Source: Lentisphaeria bacterium UBA1829 (lineage in GTDB: Bacteria; Verrucomicrobiota; Lentisphaeria; Victivallales; UBA1829). From it: DNA of 24,152 nt. The notes beneath the pieces were generated by a model that saw only the letters and a program-made list of their open reading frames with translations, ran no database searches and was not told the DNA's origin. A program made the position numbers and the translations under genes. The stretch is from the NCBI GenBank assembly GCA_002338895.1, contig DDJH01000117.1, positions 1 through 24,152 of the forward strand, written 5' to 3'. Positions 22,628 to 24,152 of this stretch are shown piece after piece; the stretch's first letter is position 1; each line of letters opens with the position of its first letter.

Positions 22628-23851
22628 ATGAAGAGTCTGAAAGGGAAAGCCATTGTTTTTCTTGCCGACGGCATGGCGGATGAACCCGTCGAAGCGCTCG
22701 GCGGCAGAACTCCGCTGGAGGCGGTCGACACTCCGTGCATGGACACCATTGCAAGAGAGGGAGCATCCGGAACGTTTCTGACTCTTCCCGAAGGATTTCC
22801 CACCTCCTCCGATGCGGCGAACATGTCCGTTCTCGGGTATGACCTGGCGAGCTTCTATCCGGGACGCGGTCCGATCGAGGCGACCAGCCGGGGGATTCCT
22901 CTCGGGCCCGACGACGTCGCCTGGCGCTGCAATCTGGTCTTTGTGGAAAACGGCATTCTGAAGGACTACTCCGCCGGACACATCTCCGCGGAACGGGCCG
23001 AGGCGCTGATGCATGCGCTTGCCGAACGCTTCAACAGCGACAAGGTGACCTTTTACAGCGGCGTCAGCTATCGGAACCTTCTGGTCCTCCACGGTCCGGA
23101 ATTCTCTGCGGATGTGGACTACTTCAAACCCGATTCCTCACAGGATCTTCCGGTTTCGGAACTGCGCTGGAAGGCAAAGACTCCGGAGGCGCGCCATACG
23201 GTCGAATTCATCGAAAAACTCGTTGCGGACGCGGCGGAATTTCTTGCGAACCATCCGCTGAACCGGAACGGAGAGACTCCGGCAAACTGGATCTGGCCGT
23301 GGAGTCCGGGCCGCAAACCCGCCTTCCCCGGCTTCTCCGGAAAATATGACGGACGGACGGCGGCGGTCATCACGGCGGTCGATGTGATTTCCGGAATTGC
23401 CCGCTGCGCGGGAATGGATGTCATTCCGGTCCCCGGCGCAACCGGTTATCTGGACACCAACTTTGAAGGCAAAACCCAGGCCGCAATGGAGGCTTTGAAG
23501 GAGCACGATTTTGTTTACGTTCATGTGGAAGCCCCGGATGAATGCGGCCACCGGTGTGAGCCGGAAAACAAGGTCAAGGCGCTGGAACTGATCGACGAAA
23601 AGATCCTTGCCCCCTGCCTGCACTTCCTGGATGAAAACTATGAGGACTACCGAATTTTGGTTATGCCGGACCACGCCACTCCCCTGGCGCTGCGCACCCA
23701 TGTGTCCGATCCCATACCCTTTTTGATGTACCGCAAGAGCAAAGCACAGTTCCACCCGGACATGGAGGTGTACGACGAAGACCACGCTGCCGCGACCGGC
23801 GTTTACATCGACTTCGGCCCTGATATTTTGAAAACTTTCTTAAATTACTGA
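22628..23851 (+). CDS. Cofactor-independent phosphoglycerate mutase, archaeal-type (ApgM family; sometimes proposed homoserine kinase)
   Basis: A 407-residue member of the alkaline phosphatase superfamily, ApgM branch. Metal and active-site patterns are present: FLADGMADEP at the start, the nucleophile region FPTSSDAANMSVLGYD, GPIEATSRGIPL, GATGYLDTNFEGK, FVYVHVEAPDECGH, and VMPDHATPLALRTH near the end. Family members convert 3- to 2-phosphoglycerate; the bacterial subgroup has also been proposed to be a homoserine kinase, from its gene neighbourhoods. Nothing in this window (no threonine genes) settles which. ATG at 22628 with GGAG upstream; 20 bases after khpB. Leucine codon use changes within the gene: no TTG/TTA by my reading before about 23,440, but five of thirteen after about 23,500, so the 3' end may have another origin. 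A terminator follows. Confidence 0.88.
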   Translation: MKSLKGKAIVFLADGMADEPVEALGGRTPLEAVDTPCMDTIAREGASGTFLTLPEGFPTSSDAANMSVLGYDLASFYPGRGPIEATSRGIPLGPDDVAWRCNLVFVENGILKDYSAGHISAERAEALMHALAERFNSDKVTFYSGVSYRNLLVLHGPEFSADVDYFKPDSSQDLPVSELRWKAKTPEARHTVEFIEKLVADAAEFLANHPLNRNGETPANWIWPWSPGRKPAFPGFSGKYDGRTAAVITAVDVISGIARCAGMDVIPVPGATGYLDTNFEGKTQAAMEALKEHDFVYVHVEAPDECGHRCEPENKVKALELIDEKILAPCLHFLDENYEDYRILVMPDHATPLALRTHVSDPIPFLMYRKSKAQFHPDMEVYDEDHAAATGVYIDFGPDILKTFLNY

Positions 23852-23860
23852 GATTATTGG

Positions 23861-23892
23861 AAGCCTCTCCGGGAGTTATCTTGGAGAGGTTT
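23861..23892 (+). terminator. Rho-independent terminator after the mutase gene
   Basis: CCTCTCC (23864-23870) pairs with GGAGAGG (23883-23889); AAG before and TTT after extend the stem with one G-T pair. A T-rich run TTTCTTCTT follows. It overlaps the end of the convergent RadC-like gene. Confidence 0.75.
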
Positions 23893-24152
23893 CTTCTTCG
23901 ATTTGCCAGGAAACATCCCCGGCCACCCGGAGGGAATACACGGTATTCCGATCCCCCACAATGACATGATCCAACAGCTTAACTCCGGCACTGCGCAGAA
24001 CATATTTGACCTTACCGGTGTAATCCAGGTCCGGCTCCGAAGGGATGGGATCACAGTGAGGATGGTTGTGGGCTAAAATAGCGTAGGTGTTGTCGGGGTT
24101 TTCCAAAGCGGATTCCAAAATCAAACGGTTGCTGGGAGAAGCCGCCATAGGC
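23876..24152 (-). CDS. RadC-like JAB/MPN-domain protein, 5' truncated by window edge
   Basis: The visible 92 C-terminal residues carry the RadC-type JAMM metalloprotein core: AHNHPHCDPIPSEPDLDYT, which fits H-x-H-(x7)-S-x-x-D, followed by LRSAGVKLLDHVIVGDRNTVYSLRVAG, the usual end of the RadC domain. The second residue after HNHP is Cys where most RadC proteins have Gly. RadC proteins were named for DNA repair but their real function is uncertain; many are found on mobile elements. An ATG at 24148 is in frame, but the domain starts further upstream and the frame stays open to the edge, so the gene is taken as incomplete. Its leucine codons (TTG/TTA in five of nine) differ from the rest of the window. 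It is convergent with the mutase, with 24 bases between the stops. Confidence 0.8.
   Translation of the reverse strand, partial: PMAASPSNRLILESALENPDNTYAILAHNHPHCDPIPSEPDLDYTGKVKYVLRSAGVKLLDHVIVGDRNTVYSLRVAGDVSWQIEEETSPR

Overview
The window looks like part of a chromosome (or metagenomic contig) of a Lentisphaerae/Victivallis-like anaerobic Gram-negative bacterium. This placement is inference from gene content, not a measured phylogeny. It rests on three things: a pseudopilin with the [17 protein letters not shown] start and an H-X9-DG tail, encoded beside a very large secreted glycoside-hydrolase-like protein and a divergent AraC regulator; an outer-envelope style M16 protease; and a moderately GC-rich, CCG/CGG-rich codon style.

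Layout. (1) 1-3394, plus strand: a methyl-cycle operon of metK (5' end outside the window), a PfkB-type adenosine kinase and ahcY, closed by a strong terminator. (2) 3478-7413, plus strand: a TSUP/TauE-type transporter, an intergenic stretch with a large inverted repeat, then a two-gene unit of a TPR-like membrane protein and a tandem PilT-PilT fusion ATPase. (3) 7488-11440, minus strand: a periplasmic double-domain M16 protease and hisG, each with its own signals. (4) 11608-16614: the most system-like part. A secreted GH-A-like protein and a pseudopilin are transcribed leftward from a perfect TTGACA-N17-TATAAT promoter. Just upstream of that promoter lie two 15-bp direct repeats with a 22-bp period, the usual layout of an AraC-family operator, and then the divergent AraC gene itself. 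(5) 16666-19143: a YugP-type membrane zinc peptidase (minus) and a MATE exporter (plus). (6) 19323-23851, plus strand: the classic rpmH-rnpA-yidD-yidC-khpB(jag) cluster followed by an archaeal-type phosphoglycerate mutase family gene. (7) 23876-24152, minus strand: the end of a RadC/JAB-domain gene, cut by the window edge.

How the parts work together. Region 1 recycles S-adenosylhomocysteine via the hydrolase route, with adenosine removed by the kinase. Region 6 makes ribosomal protein L34, the RNase P protein and the membrane insertion machinery. Region 4 reads as a substrate-induced polysaccharide-use cassette in which a pseudopilin is co-expressed with a giant secreted hydrolase; region 2 may supply the pilus-type motor.

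Caveats. From roughly 23,450-23,650 to the right end, leucine codon use changes abruptly (TTG/TTA become common). This could be horizontal transfer or a chimeric assembly join inside the mutase gene. No tRNA, rRNA, CRISPR array or insertion sequence was seen.
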